A DNA stretch of 51,667 nucleotides from DG-33 sp964345105. GTDB taxonomy: Archaea > Hadarchaeota > Hadarchaeia > Hadarchaeales > Hadarchaeaceae. The notes beneath the pieces were generated by a model. It was not told the DNA's origin and did not search any database. It saw only the letters and a program-made list of their open reading frames with translations. Below are positions 48,685 through 51,667 of this stretch, piece after piece (the first letter of the stretch is position 1; each line of letters opens with the position of its first letter). The stretch spans positions 1-51,667 of the forward strand of contig CAYFPZ010000010.1 of assembly GCA_964345105.1 (NCBI GenBank), read 5' to 3'. A program made the translations under genes and the position numbers.

Positions 48685-49671
48685 TCACTTTTCGATGCCA
48701 GCCCACTTGCGTAAATCTCGCCCAATCTTCTCAATGAGATGCTCTTTCGCAGCCTCACGCATTTTCTGCAAGTTTGGAATTTTCGCCTGACTTTCTGCGA
48801 CCCATTCTTTCGCAAATTTGCCGCTCTTGACATCCGCGAGCATTTTCTTCATCACTTCACGAGCGCGTTCGTCGATTACCCACTTGCCTCTAGTTCTACC
48901 ACCATACTCTGCGGTGTTACTGACGGCTTTCATCATTCCCTCGATTCCATGCTCGTAAACGAGGTCGATGATTAGCTTGAGTTCATTGAGGCACTCAAAA
49001 TACGCTATTTCTGGCTGATATCCAGCTTCAACTAAAGTTTCAAACCCAGCTTTTATTAGCTCCGAGACTCCACCCACGAGCACGACTTGCTCCCCAAAAA
49101 GATCGGTCTCAACTTCTTCTTTGAACGTTGTCTCCACCACCCCGATTCTAGTTAGCCCAACTCCTTTTGCGAGCGCTAGGGCAATCTGCCTCGCTTGACC
49201 ACTGGGATCTTGGGCGACCGCGAGCAACCCCGGCGTTCCAGAACCCTGCTGGTACATGCGCCGCAAGAGTGCTCCCGGCGCCTTTGGGGCAATCATGATC
49301 ACGTCGACATCGTTGGGTGGAATGATCTGTTTGAAGTGGATGTTAAACCCGTGACTGAAGCAAAGCACCTTACCTTTTTTAATGTGTTGAGAGACCTGCT
49401 CACGGTAGACCGGCGCCTGGTACTCATCGGGGATAAGCATGTGGACGATGTCTCCCCGCCGCGCAGCTTCGGCGATATCATAGACCTCAAACCCATCAGC
49501 CACTGCTTTATCATAACTCGGATCCTTTATGCTTCCAATAATTACTTTGCAACCGGAATCACGAAGGTTGTTGGATTGCGCCTGCCCTTGGTTGCCGTAT
49601 CCTATGATCGTTATGGTTTTGTCTTTTAGAATACTCAGGTCGGCGTCTTGGTCGTAATAGATCTTCGCCAT
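48685..49671 (-). CDS. ilvC: Ketol-acid reductoisomerase
   Basis: IlvC isomerises and reduces acetolactate or acetohydroxybutyrate with NAD(P)H. The 328-residue class I enzyme has GYGNQGQAQSNNLRDSG (24-40), MIAPKAPGALLRRMY (126-140), the Mg-binding FKEEVETDLFGEQVVLVGG (183-201, acidic residues), and ECLNELKLIIDLVYEHGIEGM. A KARI of this length is the short form usual in archaea. It follows ilvN by 16 bases. Confidence 0.96.
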   Translation of the reverse strand: MAKIYYDQDADLSILKDKTITIIGYGNQGQAQSNNLRDSGCKVIIGSIKDPSYDKAVADGFEVYDIAEAARRGDIVHMLIPDEYQAPVYREQVSQHIKKGKVLCFSHGFNIHFKQIIPPNDVDVIMIAPKAPGALLRRMYQQGSGTPGLLAVAQDPSGQARQIALALAKGVGLTRIGVVETTFKEEVETDLFGEQVVLVGGVSELIKAGFETLVEAGYQPEIAYFECLNELKLIIDLVYEHGIEGMMKAVSNTAEYGGRTRGKWVIDERAREVMKKMLADVKSGKFAKEWVAESQAKIPNLQKMREAAKEHLIEKIGRDLRKWAGIEK

Positions 49672-49687
49672 AACATCAGTCCATAAC

Positions 49688-50167
49688 TTATTTTACACGC
49701 GATATAAGAACTTGTCCTGAGCGAGCTACCTCTTTCAGCATTTTTGGGCCCAATGACTTGATCACACGTTCGATTTCGTCATGCTCTCCGCTGAGTTCAG
49801 CTATCACCATATTGTTTTTGGACTCAAGCACCCGACCACCCGCTCGCTCGATCTGCTGCACCATCTGCAATAGTTGCTTCTTGTTTAGTTTTCGTGTCTT
49901 TAACAGCGTCACCTCTCGAACGATGCTTTGCTCAGGCTCGATTACCTCAACATCCACGATGGGCTCCAAGCGGACTAGTACCCTACGCATGAACTCGGCC
50001 ATGCGGTCGTCTTCCTTGAACATCAGGATAATTCGTGCCAATCCGGTAGGCTCGATTCCTACTGTTATCGAATCTAAGTTAATCTGACGCCGGGTGAAAG
50101 TGCGTGATATCCTCATCATCACGCCGGGGACGTTTTCGCAGAGGACAGAAAAAATTCGGGTTTTCAT
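49688..50167 (-). CDS. ilvN: Acetolactate synthase, small (regulatory) subunit
   Basis: The 159-residue ACT-domain subunit shows FSVLCENVPGVMMRISRTFTRRQINLDSITVGIEPTGLARI (first ACT) and the second domain with REVTLLKTRKLNKKQLLQMVQQIERAGGRVL. It confers valine feedback control on IlvB. The ATG at 50167 is preferred over a GTG three codons earlier, because AGGTG then lies six bases upstream. ilvB ends nine bases before this start. Confidence 0.93.
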   Translation of the reverse strand: MKTRIFSVLCENVPGVMMRISRTFTRRQINLDSITVGIEPTGLARIILMFKEDDRMAEFMRRVLVRLEPIVDVEVIEPEQSIVREVTLLKTRKLNKKQLLQMVQQIERAGGRVLESKNNMVIAELSGEHDEIERVIKSLGPKMLKEVARSGQVLISRVK

Positions 50168-50176
50168 CTTACACAC

Positions 50177-51667
50177 CTATGTTAACATCTGGTCAATTCT
50201 CCCTCCCGCTGGAACCATCGGCAATACGTGCTCGTCGGGGTCAATCGGGATGTCGAGCACCGCTGGCTTTCCACAGCGCAGAGCCTCGCGCAGCTTTGGT
50301 GCAACCTCGCTTGGTCTTGCCGCGCGATCCCCCCAAGCGTTGTATGCTTCGGCAAGTTTCACGAAGTTGGGTACTTTGCCAAGGCAGGTAGCGGAACGGC
50401 GCTTTTGGAAAAACAGGTCTTGCCACTGTTTGACCATTCCTAAGTAGCGATTGTTGAAGATGCACGAAACAACGTTTATCTTGTTCTCCACGACTGTTGC
50501 CAGTTCTTGAGAGTTCATCAGGAAGCTTCCATCCCCCGCGATGTTTACAACGTCACACTTCGGGCGCGCAACCTTTACACCCATCGCGGCTGGGAATCCG
50601 AAACCCATCGTGCCTAGACCACCCGAGGAGATGAAGTGTCGGGGCTTCTGCACCATATAGAAGTGTGCGGCCCACATCTGGCATTGCCCCACCTCAGTCA
50701 CTATGATAGCATTCTCATCGAGCACGCTCATTATCTCCTTGATGACGCGCTGTGGTTTGATGGGAACCTCATCGTAGTCCATTCGAGGAGCAAGATCCCT
50801 GCGCAGCTTTTTTACTCGCTCGATCCATCTGCTTGTCCGTCCTCGTCTCGCGTGGGAGCGAAGCCCTTTGATTATCGCAGTTAATGCCCGCTTCGCATCA
50901 CTGACTATCGGCAGGTCAACGCGAACGTTCTTGCCGATTTCAACTGAATCGATGTCGATGTGGATAATCTTAGCCTTTGGGGCAAAGCAGCGCACATCTC
51001 CAGTAGAGCGATCGCTGAAACGTGTCCCGACAGCAAGTAGTACATCTGACTCGGTCACCGCGAGGTTTGCAGCCATCCGCCCATGCATCCCCAACATCCC
51101 TAACGCGAGCGGGTGGTCTTCAGGTATCAATCCTTTGCCCAGCAGCGAAGTCGTCACTGGAGCACCGAGCAGCTCTGCAAGCTTAACCAGCTCGACCGAG
51201 GCACTCGACCATATCACGCCCCCACCCGCGTAAATTACTGGTTGCTCAGCCTTGGTGAGCATGTCAACAGCCTTTTTTATTTGTCCAGGCTCAGGCTCCA
51301 GCTTTTGGGGCTTTTCGTACTTCACTTTGGCAGGTATTTTGAAGTTGGCCTTGCTTGCTTGCACACTTTTAGGTAGGTCAATGTGAACAGGACCAGGCCT
51401 GCCCGTGATTGCGATTTTGAAAGCAAGCTTGACTACGTGTGGTAACTCTTCGGCGCGGTGGATGATGAAGTTGTGTTTGGTTATGGGTAACATCACGCTG
51501 AGCATATCTGCCTCTTGAAAAGCGTCAGTACCTAGAGCTTGAGTTGAAACCTGCCCGCTTATCGCGATTACGGGCGAGCTGTCCATGTAGGCATTCAGGA
51601 TGCCCGTTGTGAGGTTCGTAGCCCCAGGCCCAGAGGTCGTCATGCAAACTCCCTGCTTCCCAAGTGC
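50177..51667 (-). CDS. ilvB: Acetolactate synthase, large subunit (5' end off window)
   Basis: The frame is open to the window edge and lacks the N-terminal part. The 496 visible residues include TSGPGATNLTTGILNAYMDSSPVIAISGQV, the flavin-binding AGGGVIWSSA region, LGTMGFGFPAAMG, and the thiamine-diphosphate motif GDGSFLMNSQELATVVENKINVVSCIFNN. It makes acetolactate and acetohydroxybutyrate. The catalytic Glu of the family lies off the window. It heads the ilvB-ilvN-ilvC row on the minus strand. Confidence 0.93.
   Translation of the reverse strand, partial: ALGKQGVCMTTSGPGATNLTTGILNAYMDSSPVIAISGQVSTQALGTDAFQEADMLSVMLPITKHNFIIHRAEELPHVVKLAFKIAITGRPGPVHIDLPKSVQASKANFKIPAKVKYEKPQKLEPEPGQIKKAVDMLTKAEQPVIYAGGGVIWSSASVELVKLAELLGAPVTTSLLGKGLIPEDHPLALGMLGMHGRMAANLAVTESDVLLAVGTRFSDRSTGDVRCFAPKAKIIHIDIDSVEIGKNVRVDLPIVSDAKRALTAIIKGLRSHARRGRTSRWIERVKKLRRDLAPRMDYDEVPIKPQRVIKEIMSVLDENAIIVTEVGQCQMWAAHFYMVQKPRHFISSGGLGTMGFGFPAAMGVKVARPKCDVVNIAGDGSFLMNSQELATVVENKINVVSCIFNNRYLGMVKQWQDLFFQKRRSATCLGKVPNFVKLAEAYNAWGDRAARPSEVAPKLREALRCGKPAVLDIPIDPDEHVLPMVPAGGRIDQMLT

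Noticed and set aside
1..51667. Insertion sequences, prophage or integrated element
   Set aside because: No transposase, integrase, terminal inverted repeats or phage structural genes were seen; most genes are core metabolism or housekeeping.

Overview
The window is archaeal. It encodes archaea-type information-processing proteins (RNA polymerase subunit Rpo4/RpoF, L21e, L40e, S26e, SRP54, DUF655, UPF0147, UPF0148) and the archaeal lipid enzyme geranylgeranylglyceryl phosphate synthase. Upstream sites are TATA-like boxes and GGTGA/GGAGG ribosome-binding sites, with some short-leader starts and frequent GTG/TTG start codons. S26e is mostly a TACK/Asgard protein and, as far as I know, rare in classical Euryarchaeota. 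With the intron-rich tRNA this hints at a TACK-like or deep-branching lineage, but the sequence does not fix it. The genes suggest an anaerobe using ferredoxin and [NiFe] hydrogenase (pyruvate:ferredoxin oxidoreductase, MvhD, HypF, a hydrogenase maturation protease) that makes its own lysine and branched-chain amino acids.

Layout. 1-2645: end of a hydrogenase maturation protease gene, mvhD, and a two-gene SufB/SufC iron-sulfur assembly unit. 2736-4143: two membrane proteins flanking 3321-3510, read here as an initiator tRNA-Met gene interrupted by four short introns. 4197-12177 (minus): aspartate-semialdehyde dehydrogenase, then a tightly overlapping lysine operon (class III aminotransferase, lysA, lysC, dapA, dapB) followed by a pyruvyl-transferase-family gene. 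12295-14290: nnrD, rpl40e and GGGP synthase, with rps26e convergent. 14484-19691: porGDAB and hypF. 19696-26031: small archaeal housekeeping proteins, a TrkH K+ transporter, and the rpl21e-rpoF-DUF655 cluster with srp54.

26032-34234: an MscS channel, then a trehalose block (otsA, otsB, a nucleotidyltransferase-cupin fusion, a GalT-like gene), a convergent GT4 glycosyltransferase and a YhfX-like PLP protein. 34241-40466: a sugar ABC importer of the ribose type, whose binding-protein gene is split from the permease/ATPase genes by a GH35 glycosidase and an unknown protein. 40514-44476 (minus): PIN protein, thymidylate kinase, M50 protease, UbiX, LeuB. 45146-51667 (minus): ilvB-ilvN-ilvC-ilvD-leuC-leuD, with ilvB cut by the window edge.

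How the parts connect. PorGDAB links pyruvate and acetyl-CoA to reduced ferredoxin, and pyruvate also feeds the Ilv/Leu and lysine pathways. MvhD, HypF and the maturation protease point to a [NiFe] hydrogenase encoded outside the window. Trehalose synthesis, MscS and TrkH together suit osmotic adjustment. The strongest unusual observation is the four-intron initiator tRNA. Next are a palindrome placed like an operator at the ilvD promoter, a triple 13-bp repeat in the GH35/binding-protein intergenic region, a lysine operon without recognisable DapD/E/F/L, and a small putative zinc-finger gene.
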